Of a stretch of 64,000 bases of DNA, positions 44,966-55,039 are shown piece by piece (the first letter of the stretch is position 1; each line of letters begins with the position of its first letter). Source of the DNA: an uncultured Rhodopila sp. (lineage in GTDB: Bacteria; Pseudomonadota; Alphaproteobacteria; Acetobacterales; Acetobacteraceae); NCBI RefSeq assembly GCF_903915725.1, contig NZ_CAIWTY010000077.1:26234-90233 (forward strand), read 5' to 3'. Both the position numbers and the translations under genes were made by a program. The notes below the pieces were generated by a model. It was not told where the DNA came from and did no database searches. It was given only the letters and a program-made list of their open reading frames with translations.

Positions 44966-47941
44966 TTACGGATTAGGAATACTACGGCAATCCGGATCGG
45001 TTGTTTGGCTATCGTCACGGTCCGGCGAAGCGCGGGCCTGACCCGGCGCGGGACCGCCAGGGGCGAGTCCCAACTCACATTCTGCGGTTGCTGCGCGCTC
45101 ACGGTTCAATGCCAACAGCCGCATCAACAGGTCATCGGCGGAGATCGTCGCCGGCCAACCGTAGGCCGCTGCTACAGCTTCGTCCAAGGCCCGGTGCAGC
45201 GAATCGAGCCATGCACCTTCGGGCTTGCCGCGCTGGTTGTAGAGGGCGGTCAGCGTCCGCCCGCGCAAGGTAGCTGCCGCCGCCGCATCCTTCGGCAAAA
45301 GACGATCCGGGAACCCGGGCACAACCTCGGGCGTGGAGACCACCAACTCGGGCGGGTTCAGCCACCGATCCCGAGCCGCAACCAACTTCTGCGCCGCCAG
45401 CGCGACAGCCTGAGCATGGGGATCGGCGGCGTATGATGCGGCAGGACGATCGGGAGTTAGCCCGGCGGGAAACGCGAAGGTTCCGAAGCAGGTGCCGACT
45501 GTATATCGCGGATCGTTACCTACGCCGTGCCAGGAGCCGACGGCCAACGCCCATACCTCGTGAAAACGGCTTTGCAATATTCCGAAAGCGGTGTCGTCAT
45601 CACGAGATATCACTTGCAGCTTGTGGTCGGGCAGCATTGGCGGCCTCATCCAAGCGAAAACCCGGTGCTTCGCCACCTCCGGGGTTACAATAAACCGGGA
45701 CAAGCCAGCCAGAGCCTTGTGCATCCCCGGTCGCGGTTCGACGTGCCGCCACCATTCACGCGCATAAGCCTCGCGCTTGTTCGTTGCCCGAACGGGTCGG
45801 ACATGCTCGGCGACGTGGGCATACGGCATGGCATAGTACGCGGCCTCCGCTTCCGGCATGGTCCAGCCAAAATCTACGATCCAGGTGTCGGACGGGCGGC
45901 GGGTGACATCCATGCCGTTCGACCACGGGCGCAGCACGTCGGCGTTGGGCCTGCCATTGGCGTTGCTCGGCAGCGCCAGCCATTTGCGCGCCAACTCTCC
46001 CGGCACATCGAAGGCACCGCCCTTGGTGTCACCCATGAAGGCCACGCCCGCATTTTCCCGCATCCGCCGCGCCGTTGTCAGGTCCGCGCCGCCGGCCGTC
46101 AGGTCCGCGTGGATCGCCGGCACAGCCACGCCGTCCAGTTCGGGGGCCGCTGCCTGCTCACGCCCCCAGCACACCAGCGACACGCGCACAGCCGCGCCGT
46201 CCAACGTCCACGGCTCATCTGATCAGGCAGTCGAGATCGCGCCCGCCTGTGCGATCGGCTCCAACACGCGCCTGTTTGCGCCGCCCCGGATGCTGTTCGT
46301 CGCCACCAAGCCGGCGTGCAGAAGCCGGCCGTCGGCAAACTCCTTCTGCGCCTTCGCAAACCAGTAGCAAACCAAGTCCGCCTCTGCGGAAACCTGATCC
46401 GCATAGGCAGTGAATAGCCGGCCGCAGTATTCATCCCCGAGCACGGTGCGCAGTCGTTTTCCGCCGAGGAATGGCGGATTGCCCACGATCGCGTCCGCCG
46501 CCGGCCACGCTGCCTGCGTGCCATCATCCGCCAGCAGGGCATCCCGGCAGTCAATCGTGTCCAGGGTGCGCAACACCGGGTCGGACGGCGGCGGGAAGCC
46601 ATGCCGGCGCGCCCATTGGATATGGCCGATCCAGACCGACACGCGGGCCAGTTCGGCGGCGTAGGGGTTCACTTCCAGCCCCAGCACGGCCTCCGGTCCC
46701 ACCTGCGGGAACTCGCGCTGCAAACCGAGGGCCTCGGCCTCCACCATCGCCTGATGCTCCAGGTCCTTGAGCGCCAGCAACGCGAGGTAGAGGAAGTTGC
46801 CGGAACCGCAGGCGGGGTCCAGCACCCGGAAGGCACGCAGCCGGTCAAGGAAGCCGCGCAGCAACGTCTCGGCCTGCGCGGGCGAGTCGCGCCTGGCCTT
46901 GCTGGCCGGCTTGGCGGCGGCGCCGGCCGCCAGATTCGCCGCGATCCGCGTATGCACCCCGCGCCACTCGGCCAGCAGCGGACGGCGGACAACCGGCTCG
47001 ATCAGCCGCTCGATCATGTCGCGCGAGGTGTAGTGCGCGCCAAGCTGGCTGCGCTTGTCGGGGTCCAGGCCGCGTTCGAACAGCGTGCCGAGGATGGAGG
47101 GGTCAACCTCCGCCCAATCCAGCGCCGCCGCCTTCTGCAACAGCACGATGTCGTCCGCCTCCAGCGCCAGCGCGGCGTCATCTTCGAACAGACCGCCGTT
47201 GAACCAGGCGACCGGCGTGAAATCCACCTCGCCGCCGCGCTTTGCCATCGCGGTGAACAACCGGCTTGCATAGGCTTCGAACTGCGCCGGCCGCATGCGC
47301 GATGCGGCCAGCATCCGCTCGAACAGCCCGGCGGGAAGCAGCCCCACGTCGTCGGCGAACAGGCAGAACACCAGACGGTTGACGAAGTGGGCCACCGTCT
47401 GCGGGTCATTGCCCCGGTGGCGCAGCCGTCCCGCCAGTTCGGCGAATTCCGCGGCGGCTTCGGCGGTCAGTGCGGCCCGAGTCTTGTTGGGCAGCAGGCG
47501 TTCGGGGTCGGAGAACACCGACTTGAGCACGCCGAGGCGTTCGGGGTTGGCCAGATCGTCCAGCAGCAACTCGTGCCGCTCGGAGACGCAGTTGGTCCAG
47601 TTGGTGCGGACGATGATGCGCGAGATGTCGGAGGTGACCAGCAGCGGCGGGTTTTCCAGCGCGCCGGCATATTGCAGCAGTTGCCGGTGCGCGGCTTCCA
47701 GGTCCTTGTGCTTGCCCTTGTATTCCCAGGCGAAGCGCCCGCGCCGCCAGACATCGGCCCAGCCCTCGCCGCCGCTGGCCTTGGTCGCGCCTTTTTCGAA
47801 GGCATAGGCCGCGCCGGTCGGGTCGGAGTTGGGGGTCGGCTCGTTCAGCACCCCGCACAGGTCCAGAAAGTGCTCCTGCGAGGCAGCACGTTCGTTGCGG
47901 GTGTTTGCATGCCATTTAGAAATTAGTTCGATCGGCGTCAT
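44966..47941 (-). pseudogene. MmeI-type (Type IIL) restriction-modification enzyme split by an in-frame TGA
   Basis: A single frame of 991 codons from 47941 to 44966 is interrupted only by TGA at 46223-46225 (codon 573). The N-terminal nuclease has Asp63, Glu73 and Lys75 in ADVWRRGRFAWEYKGKH, the same D-X9-E-X-K spacing as MmeI. A helical linker follows, then a methyltransferase with motif I VLDPACGSGNF and motif IV IVGNPPFLGG. After the stop the protein continues SDEPWTLDGAAVRVSLVCWG, which is the family consensus (AWSDEPW...DGAAVRVSL). The tryptophan expected at the stop is TGG in homologues, so a single G-to-A change would explain it. The second half holds the DNA-recognition region and has no ATG near its beginning. 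Without readthrough the enzyme is inactive. Confidence 0.85.
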
Positions 47942-48098
47942 AAGCGGCTATTAGCCGCCATTCTCGAAACGACAAAGCCCCGTGATGGGTGCGATATGCT
48001 GATTTCGTCACATGACGGAAGCGCGGCGGAGCGTCCGTGGCATCCGCAAGGAGCGGCGACCGGCGTGGGGCGCTTTGAAGCTCAACGATTTGTTTTAT

Positions 48099-48174
48099 TG
48101 GCGTCCCGTACGAGATTCGAACTCGTGTTACCGCCGTGAAAGGGCGGTGTCCTGGGCCTCTAGACGAACGGGAC
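48099..48174 (-). tRNA. tRNA-Glu (TTC)
   Basis: Cloverleaf on the minus strand: acceptor GTCCCGT pairs with ACGGGAC, anticodon stem CCGCC/GGCGG encloses CTTTCAC (anticodon TTC), T-arm ACGAG-TTCGAAT-CTCGT, and an encoded CCA end. Total 76 nt. Confidence 0.95.
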
Positions 48175-48255
48175 AAGGCCGAACCCAAACGCTATCAACA
48201 TCGGGCCGGCGGTGGGTAGCGGACCCGCCCCCGCCGGTCAAGCGCCATTGTCCGC

Positions 48256-50031
48256 TCACGCCACCGCGCCGTCCGAGACAATGAAACACGGCGTCACCGA
48301 ACCGTTCCACTCCTCCGCCCGCAGGTGCCCGGCCAGATGCAGCGGCACCCCATCAGCCCGCGCCAGCAGCGCATCCGCCAGCGCGCCCTCCCGCGCCCGG
48401 AACATCATCGCCTTCAACCGCGGGCCGCCGCCCTCGCCTTCCAAGAACGCCCGGATCGACCCCGCCTCACGCCCCACCCGATCGGCCCGCACGACGCGAG
48501 CGCGGTTCAGCACCAAAGTCGGCTCCTCGTTGCCGGCGCCAAACGGGGCCAGCCGCTCCAGATGCCGCGCCACCTCCGTTGTGGCGCCGCCGACGGCCAA
48601 CGCGCCCTCGATCACCAGATCGGCCGCACTCGGCAATGCCCCCGCCCCGGCCAGCCGCTCGTCCAGGAACGCGTGGAAATCCTCCAGCCGATCGGCCCCC
48701 AGCGAGAACCCCGCCGCCATCGGGTGACCGCCGCCGGTCACCAGGATGCCCGCCTGCCGTGCAGCGATCACCGCCGCACCCAGATCGACACCCGGCACCG
48801 AGCGTCCCGATCCCTTGCCGACTCCGTCCGCGAACCCGGCGACACAGGCCGGGCGGTTGAAGCGCTCCTTGATCCGGCCGGCGACGATGCCGACGACGCC
48901 CGGATGCCACCCCTCCCCCGAAACCAGCACCGCCGCGCGGCCGGCGCCAACCTGCAACTCCGCCGCATGCATCGCGGCATCCATGATGGAGGCTTCGACG
49001 TCCTGGCGCTGCCGGTTCACCGCCTCCAGCTTCTCAGCCAGGGCGAGCGCTTCAACGCGGTCCTCGCAAAGCAGCAGGCGCAGCCCGAGATCCGCCTCGC
49101 TGATCCGCCCGCCGGCATTGATGCGCGGCCCCAGGGCGAAGCCGCAGGTGGCGGCGTTCAGCTTGTCCCGCGCCTGGGTCACGTCCAGCAGCGCGGCGAT
49201 GCCGGGCCGGGCGCGGCGGGCCATCACTTTCAGGCCCTGGCAGACGAAGGCGCGGTTGACGCCGGTCAGCGGCATCACGTCGCAGACGGTGGCCAGGGCC
49301 ACCAGGTCGAGCAATCCGATCAGGTCAGGTTCCGGCCGCGTGGAGAAAAACCCGAGGCGGCGCAGCGCGCGCACCGTGGCAATCGTGGTCAGGAAGGCCA
49401 CACCGGCGGCGCACAGCGCCCCCAGGCCGGAGGTGTCGTCCAGCCGATTCGGGTTCACCGTGGCCAGCACCGGCGGCGGCGCGCCCTCGGATTTGTGGTG
49501 ATCCAGCACGATCACCGCCGCCTTGCCCGCCACGGCGGACAAAGCCAATGCGGCGGCGGTGCCGCAATCGACGCAGACGATCAGGCTGGCGCCGCGTTCG
49601 GCCAGCGCGATCAGGGCGGCGGGGTTCGGGCCGTAGCCCTCCAGGATGCGGTCGGGCACGTGATGGTGCACCGGGCAGCCCATCCCGCGCAGAAAGCTGA
49701 CCATCAGGGCGGCGCTACAGGCCCCGTCCACGTCGTAGTCGCCGAACACGGCGACGGTTTCAGCAGCGCGGACGGCCGCGGCGAGGCGGTCCGCCGCGAC
49801 CTCCATATCCATCAGCAGCGACGGGTCCGGCAACAGGGCCCGCAGCGTCGGTTCCAGGAAATCGGCGGCGGCGTCGATCCCGACGCCACGCGCCGCCAGC
49901 AGCCGGCTGACGATCTCCGGCACCACCAGTTTCTGGGCGATGCCGGCCGCCACCCGGTCTTCCGCGGGCCGCCACAGCCAGCGGCGGCCCGACAGGCTGC
50001 GGCTGACCCCGAGGACGAGGTCCGCCGTCAA
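48256..50031 (-). CDS. recJ: Single-stranded-DNA-specific exonuclease RecJ
   Basis: 591 residues from a TTG start at 50031. DHH phosphoesterase motifs: VFGDYDVDGACSAAL, VDCGTAA, IVLDHHKSEG and VALATVCDVMPL; C-terminal DHHA1 with VTGGGHPMAAGF, then an OB-like region. RecJ degrades 5' single-stranded ends in recombination and mismatch repair. The frame continues upstream into glpX to 50235, but homology begins near LTADLVLGVSRS, so TTG at 50031, 11 bp after glpX, is preferred. Confidence 0.93.
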   Translation of the reverse strand: MTADLVLGVSRSLSGRRWLWRPAEDRVAAGIAQKLVVPEIVSRLLAARGVGIDAAADFLEPTLRALLPDPSLLMDMEVAADRLAAAVRAAETVAVFGDYDVDGACSAALMVSFLRGMGCPVHHHVPDRILEGYGPNPAALIALAERGASLIVCVDCGTAAALALSAVAGKAAVIVLDHHKSEGAPPPVLATVNPNRLDDTSGLGALCAAGVAFLTTIATVRALRRLGFFSTRPEPDLIGLLDLVALATVCDVMPLTGVNRAFVCQGLKVMARRARPGIAALLDVTQARDKLNAATCGFALGPRINAGGRISEADLGLRLLLCEDRVEALALAEKLEAVNRQRQDVEASIMDAAMHAAELQVGAGRAAVLVSGEGWHPGVVGIVAGRIKERFNRPACVAGFADGVGKGSGRSVPGVDLGAAVIAARQAGILVTGGGHPMAAGFSLGADRLEDFHAFLDERLAGAGALPSAADLVIEGALAVGGATTEVARHLERLAPFGAGNEEPTLVLNRARVVRADRVGREAGSIRAFLEGEGGGPRLKAMMFRAREGALADALLARADGVPLHLAGHLRAEEWNGSVTPCFIVSDGAVA

Positions 50032-50042
50032 TCCGCTAAGCC

Positions 50043-51029
50043 CTAACCCCGATCCTTCTCCAGGTTGTGGTGGGCTTCGATGAAGCGGACGGTGCCGGAG
50101 CGGCTGCGCATGACGATCGAATGCGTCACCGCCCCGCCATGGCTCCATTTCACACCGCGCAGCATCGGGCCGGTGGTCACGCCGGTGGCCGCGAACATCA
50201 CATCGCCCGCCGCCAGCTCGTGCGCCGCGAAGCACCGTTTCGGATCTGCGTGGCCCATGGAGCGGACACGCGCGATCTGCTCTTCATTCTCATACAGCAG
50301 GCGGCCCTGCATCTGGCCGCCAACGCAGCGCAGCGCGGCAGCGGAGAGCACGCCCTCGGGTGCGCCACCGGCCCCCATGTAAAGGTCGATCTGCGACTCG
50401 GGCAGGGCGGTGGCGATGGCGGCGGCGACGTCGCCGTCGCTGATCAGCATGACGCGCGCGCCGGCCTCGCGGCTATGGGCGATCAGTTGCTCGTGCCGAT
50501 CACGGTCGAGCAGGCAAACCATCAGGTCCTCGATATCGACCTTCTTGGCTTTCGCCAGGTTGCGCAGGTTGTTCGCCACGCTGTCGTCGAGGCTCACCAC
50601 GCCGTCCGGCAGCCCGCCGCCGACGGCGATCTTGTCCATGTAGATGTCGGGGGCGTGCAGGAACTTGCCGCGCTCGGCCAGCGCCAGGGTGGTCATGGCG
50701 TTCGGCCCGGCCTTGGCGCACAGGCTGGTGCCTTCGAGCGGATCGACGGCGATGTCCATCGCCGGGCCGCCGGCACCGACACGCTCGCCGATGAACAGCA
50801 TCGGCGCTTCGTCCATCTCGCCTTCGCCGATGACCACGGTGCCATCGATCGCGACCGCGTCGAACGCCTTGCGCATGGCCTCCACGGCGGCGCCGTCGGC
50901 CTCGTTCTTGTCGCCATGGCCGATCCAATGGGAGGCGGCGATGGCCGCGGCCTCGGTGACCCGGACAAGTTCGAGGGCGAGGTTACGGTCGGTTTGGCGG
51001 ACGGGATACTGCTTATGTTCTGTTGTCAT
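50043..51029 (-). CDS. glpX: Class II fructose-1,6-bisphosphatase GlpX
   Basis: 328 residues. VVIGEGEMDEAPMLFIGE, the metal-binding DIAVDPLEGTSLCA and MGAGGAPEGVLSAAALR are the class II FBPase signatures. It dephosphorylates fructose 1,6-bisphosphate in gluconeogenesis. AGGAGG precedes the ATG at 51029. It is followed by recJ. Confidence 0.95.
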   Translation of the reverse strand: MTTEHKQYPVRQTDRNLALELVRVTEAAAIAASHWIGHGDKNEADGAAVEAMRKAFDAVAIDGTVVIGEGEMDEAPMLFIGERVGAGGPAMDIAVDPLEGTSLCAKAGPNAMTTLALAERGKFLHAPDIYMDKIAVGGGLPDGVVSLDDSVANNLRNLAKAKKVDIEDLMVCLLDRDRHEQLIAHSREAGARVMLISDGDVAAAIATALPESQIDLYMGAGGAPEGVLSAAALRCVGGQMQGRLLYENEEQIARVRSMGHADPKRCFAAHELAAGDVMFAATGVTTGPMLRGVKWSHGGAVTHSIVMRSRSGTVRFIEAHHNLEKDRG

Positions 51030-51137
51030 GGGCTTCCTCCTGAATTGCGACGGATTCGAGTTGGTGTTGGTGTAGCACGGAGCGGGCTGTCGGGTAGGGG
51101 GTAGTTGCGCATCGGCCGGCCGCGTGACCGTTGCGCT

Positions 51138-51231
51138 TGTGTCATGGCCGGGCTTGGCCCGGCCACCCGCGACTTGCGGAGTTGGCGGCGGCAAAGCCGT
51201 GGATGGCCGGACCAGGTCCGGCCACGACACA
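51138..51231. repeat. Palindromic interspersed repeat, copy 4 (CCGGGC type)
   Basis: Outer arms TGTGTCATGGCCGG and CCGGCCACGACACA, with one mismatch. Inner segment is diverged (CCACCCGCGACT against GCCGTGGATGG). It lies upstream of glpX, downstream of the Bug-type gene. Confidence 0.88.
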
Positions 51232-51266
51232 ATGGAGACGCCGGTGCCTGGAAGGAAGCGTCCATC

Positions 51267-52271
51267 TCACCCGCCCGACGACGACAGCCACGGGTCGGTT
51301 TCCCATAGCTTGGCCAGCGCCGCCTGTTCGGTATCGATCTGGGTGCGCCAGGCGGTGGCGTCCGCCCAGGCGGCGTAGTAGCCATTGTCCTCAGCCTGTC
51401 GCGAGAACGCCTCGTCCTCGGCCACGGCACGGACGGCTTCCGCCAGCGTGGCGACGATGTCCCCCGGGGTAGCGGCCGGGACGGCGATGCCGCGGCGTAT
51501 GAACGCCGCGAGCGGAATCCCCGCCTCATCCAGGATCGGCGCGTCCGGCAGCAGGCCGAAGCGGCGTTTGGCGGCGATGCCGATGGCGGTCAGCGTGCCC
51601 TCGCGGATATCGCCGATAATGGTCGAAAGACCCAGCGCCGCGGCGGAGACATTACCGGCCAGCACCGCCTGCCGCGCCGCGGCGGCCGAGGGAAACGTCA
51701 CGATGTTCAGCCGGGTCTGCGCCAGAACCTGTAGCCGCAGCGCCGCGAGATGCGGCGGGCTGCCCGCCGCGGGCGTTCCCAGCGGGACCGCACCCGCATC
51801 TTGCCCTGCCCTGCGGATGATGTCCTGAACCGAGTTCGCCGGGTCGCTTGCAGGCGACACAAACGCTATGGGCTCGCGTTCCACCTGACCGATAAGCTGG
51901 ATTCGCTGGATCAGGCCCGGGTCTTCATGGTCGATCATGCGTGCCGCCAAGGCCGGCGCGACCACCCAGCCGATGGTGGCGCCGCTGGGGAAAGCGTCGC
52001 CGAGAGCCGTCAGCATCGTGCGTCCGGATTCCCCCGGCAGGCAGCGCACATCGACCTGCACGCCGCCGGGCATGGGCGCGCCGAGACGCGGACCGAGGAA
52101 CCCGGCGAATACCCGCGCCACCCGGGCGGTCTCCGATACCTCCAAGCCGCCGACGAGCATCGAAATCGACCGCCGTAAGTGGACTGACGGACCGTCGGCC
52201 GCCGAGGCGGCACCCGAAAGCGCGCCCCAGGCCGGCAAACCGGCCAGCAGAGTGCGGCGGCGAACGATCAC
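51267..52271 (-). CDS. Bug/TctC-type periplasmic binding protein
   Basis: 334 residues starting with GTG at 52271. Twin-arginine-like leader (RRRTLLAGLPAWGALSGAASA). The body follows the tripartite tricarboxylate transporter substrate-binding family: an N-terminal IGWVVAPAL segment, GTPAAGSPPHLAALRL, and LLPDAPILDEAGIPLAAF (the L.D.PT..E.G-type motif). No TctA or TctB membrane partner is nearby, as is common for orphan Bug proteins. Its GTGA overlap with the secF stop indicates cotranscription with secDF. Confidence 0.85.
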   Translation of the reverse strand: MIVRRRTLLAGLPAWGALSGAASAADGPSVHLRRSISMLVGGLEVSETARVARVFAGFLGPRLGAPMPGGVQVDVRCLPGESGRTMLTALGDAFPSGATIGWVVAPALAARMIDHEDPGLIQRIQLIGQVEREPIAFVSPASDPANSVQDIIRRAGQDAGAVPLGTPAAGSPPHLAALRLQVLAQTRLNIVTFPSAAAARQAVLAGNVSAAALGLSTIIGDIREGTLTAIGIAAKRRFGLLPDAPILDEAGIPLAAFIRRGIAVPAATPGDIVATLAEAVRAVAEDEAFSRQAEDNGYYAAWADATAWRTQIDTEQAALAKLWETDPWLSSSGG

Positions 52272-53245
52272 GTCCGCGGCGCCGTGGTCGCTTTTGCAGG
52301 CGTCGACTTGGCGGGCACGGCAGGGGCGGCATCGCGGCGCAGCCGGTGCTCGCCCAGGAACAGCAGTATGGGCGCGGCGATGAAGATCGATGACGAGGTG
52401 CCGACGACGATGCCGAACAGCATGACCCAGGCGAAGCCGGAGATCGACTCGCCGCCGAACAGCGCCAGCGGCAGGCTGGCCAGGAACACCGTCATCGAGG
52501 TGCCGAGGGTCCGGTTCAGCGTCTCGTTGATCGACAGGTCGATCAGTTCGCGCAGCGGCATCGACTTGTATTTGCGCAGGTTCTCGCGCACCCGGTCGTA
52601 GACCACCACCTTGTCGTTGGTGGAGTAGCCGAGGATGGTCAGGATCGCGGCGACCATCACCAGGTCGAACTCGATCCGGGTCAGCGCCAGGAAGCCGATG
52701 GCCTTGGTGATATCCAGGATCAGCGTCACGACGGCGCCGACGGCGAACTGCCATTCAAACCGGAACCAGATATAGATCAGGATCATTACCAGGCTGATGC
52801 CCAGCGCCAGCAGCCCGTTGCGGAACAGTTCCGCAGAGACGCTGGCGCCCACGGCGTCGGTGCGCTGGATCTTGACGCCGGGCACGCCCTGTTCCAGCGC
52901 GGTCCGCACCTGGGCGACGGCCGCCTGGGTGGCCGCCTCCGTCGGCTGGGCGCCGAGCCGGATCAGCACGTCCGACGCATCGCCGAAGCGCTGCAAGCCC
53001 TGGTCCGGGACGTGCGCGGCTGCCAGCGCGGCATGGATCTGGGCGAAGTCGGCCGGCCCGTCGGTGCGCACCTGCATCACCACGCCGCCGGAAAAATCGA
53101 TCCCCAGGTTCAGGCCCGGGTAGAAGAACATGATCACCGAAGCGGTGGACAGGATCGCCGAGACAATCAGGCCAAGGTAGCGGCCCCGCATGAACTTGAT
53201 GCGGGTGCCGTCGGGAACCAGTCGGAAACGGGGCTTGATGAACAT
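52268..53245 (-). CDS. secF: Protein translocase subunit SecF
   Basis: 325 residues. Six predicted membrane helices and a periplasmic loop. Motif GIDFSGGVVMQV near residue 50, and in the C-terminal half ILGYSTNDKVVVYDRVRENL with INETLNRTLGTS. SecF forms a complex with SecD that uses the proton gradient to pull preproteins across the membrane. It starts 11 bp after secD and is followed, with overlap, by a Bug-type gene. Confidence 0.95.
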   Translation of the reverse strand: MFIKPRFRLVPDGTRIKFMRGRYLGLIVSAILSTASVIMFFYPGLNLGIDFSGGVVMQVRTDGPADFAQIHAALAAAHVPDQGLQRFGDASDVLIRLGAQPTEAATQAAVAQVRTALEQGVPGVKIQRTDAVGASVSAELFRNGLLALGISLVMILIYIWFRFEWQFAVGAVVTLILDITKAIGFLALTRIEFDLVMVAAILTILGYSTNDKVVVYDRVRENLRKYKSMPLRELIDLSINETLNRTLGTSMTVFLASLPLALFGGESISGFAWVMLFGIVVGTSSSIFIAAPILLFLGEHRLRRDAAPAVPAKSTPAKATTAPRT

Positions 53246-53256
53246 CGGTTACACCC

Positions 53257-54834
53257 TCAGACCGGCAGCAGCTTCGGCCGGTTCGCGACATACCAGCGCG
53301 ACACCAGAAGCCGGGTCAGCATCCAGGCGGTGAACAGGGAGGTGGCGATGCCGACGGTGATGGTCACCGCGAAGCCGCGCACCGGACCGGAGCCGAATAC
53401 GAACAGCATCACATGCGCCAGGAAGGCGGTGGCGTTGCTGTCGAAAATCGTGCTGTAGGCGCGGCTGAAGCCGTGCTCCAGCGCCTGTAGGGGCGGACGG
53501 CCGAGCTTCTGCTCCTCGCGGATGCGCTCGTTGATCAGGATGTTGGCGTCCACCGCCATGCCCAGCGTCAGCAGGATCCCCGCCATGCCCGGCAGGGTCA
53601 GCGTCGCCTGCAGCAGCGACATGATGCCGAGCATCAGGAACAGGTTGACCACCAGCGCGAGGTTCGCGAGCCAGCCGAACAGGCCGTAGAAAATCCCCAT
53701 GAAGGCGATGACGAAGACGAACCCGGCCGCCAGCGACAGCGCCCCCGCCCGGATGCTGGCGGCGCCGAGCTCGGGACCGACGCTGCGCTGCTCCACCACG
53801 GTCAGCGGCGCCGGCAAGGCGCCGGCACGCAGCAGGACCGCCAGGTCGTTGGCGGAATCGGGACTGAACGAGCCACTGATCTGGCCGCGCCCGCCGGTGA
53901 TCGCCTCGCGAATGACAGGCGCGGAAATCACCTTGTCATCCAGCACGATGGCGAAGCGGTGGTTGACGTTGGCGCGGCTGATATCGGCGAAGCGGCGGGC
54001 GCCGACGGAGTTGAAGGTGAAGTTCACCACCCAGTCCCCCGTCTCCGGACTCGTCCCCGCCCGCGCGTCCGTCAGATCGGCGCCATCGACGTCGATCCGC
54101 TTGCGCACGGCGATCTTCTCGCCGGGGCGGTCCTGCAACGGCAGGTAGTCGTCGCCGGGCGGCGGCACGCCGCCGCCGTTCGGGTTGGCGGTCTCATCGA
54201 CCAGCCGGAAGGTCATGTGCGCCGTCTTGCCGATAAGCTGCTTGATCCGGTCGGGGTCGCCGACGCCGGGAAGCTGCACGACGATGCGGCTTTCGCCCTG
54301 GCGGGTGATCTGCGGGTCCACCACGCCGGTCTGGTCGATGCGGCGGCGGATGATCTCGATCGACTGCTCGACCGCGCCGCTGGCCCGCCGGCTGAGCGCC
54401 GCGGGCGACAGGGTCAGGGTGATCGTGCCGTCGGGGTTCGAGCCGATGGCCAGGTCGGGCTGGCCGGTGCTGGCATCCGGGCTGATCAGCGGGCGCAGCG
54501 CCGCCACGGCGTCATCGGTCTTCGCCGGATCGCGCAGGCGCAGCACGATGCGGTTCTGGTCGGGCTGGGCGTCCAGCGACTGGTAGAAGATCTGTGCGGT
54601 GCGCAGGTCCTGGCGGACGCCGTCCATCAGGCTGTCGAGACGCTCCTTGATCACCGCCTTCATATCGACCTCGAGCAGCAGGTAGCTGCCGCCGCGCAGG
54701 TCGAGGCCGAGATGGACCGTCCGCCACGGCATCCAGGATGCCGGCGCGGGGAACAGATTTGGTACGCCGAGCAACACCCCCAGCAGGCAGACGGCCAGGA
54801 TGATGGTCGTCTTCATGCGACTGAAATACATCAT
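53257..54834 (-). CDS. secD: Protein translocase subunit SecD
   Basis: 525 residues. GLDLRGGSYLLLEVDM near residue 45, the first-domain IIRRRIDQTGVVDPQI, and the C-terminal GMAVDANILINERIREE are SecD signatures. N-terminal helix followed by large periplasmic domain, then five helices. yajC, usually upstream, is not visible here; the 205 bp before it holds no gene. Confidence 0.96.
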   Translation of the reverse strand: MMYFSRMKTTIILAVCLLGVLLGVPNLFPAPASWMPWRTVHLGLDLRGGSYLLLEVDMKAVIKERLDSLMDGVRQDLRTAQIFYQSLDAQPDQNRIVLRLRDPAKTDDAVAALRPLISPDASTGQPDLAIGSNPDGTITLTLSPAALSRRASGAVEQSIEIIRRRIDQTGVVDPQITRQGESRIVVQLPGVGDPDRIKQLIGKTAHMTFRLVDETANPNGGGVPPPGDDYLPLQDRPGEKIAVRKRIDVDGADLTDARAGTSPETGDWVVNFTFNSVGARRFADISRANVNHRFAIVLDDKVISAPVIREAITGGRGQISGSFSPDSANDLAVLLRAGALPAPLTVVEQRSVGPELGAASIRAGALSLAAGFVFVIAFMGIFYGLFGWLANLALVVNLFLMLGIMSLLQATLTLPGMAGILLTLGMAVDANILINERIREEQKLGRPPLQALEHGFSRAYSTIFDSNATAFLAHVMLFVFGSGPVRGFAVTITVGIATSLFTAWMLTRLLVSRWYVANRPKLLPV

Positions 54835-55039
54835 GGTCTTACGCGCAGACTCCCGGACAGGCCGCCCATCGGCGGGCGACGGTGCTATGCGCTGCGGATT
54901 GCGGAATTGTCCAGTGCCGGGATCGTCCGCCGATGCTGCTGCCCGGCCGCCGTGAACGGGCCGGCTCGCGGTGTTTGCCCCGGCGTTTCAACGCGGTTAT
55001 TGGTTCCCCGCCGCCGTTGAGCCAGCAAAGGGTCCGCGC

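Noticed and set aside
44966..46204. Independent gene for the second half of the MmeI-type enzyme
   Set aside because: It begins at a TTG in mid-domain without a ribosome-binding site and is in frame with the first half; it is better treated as one split gene.
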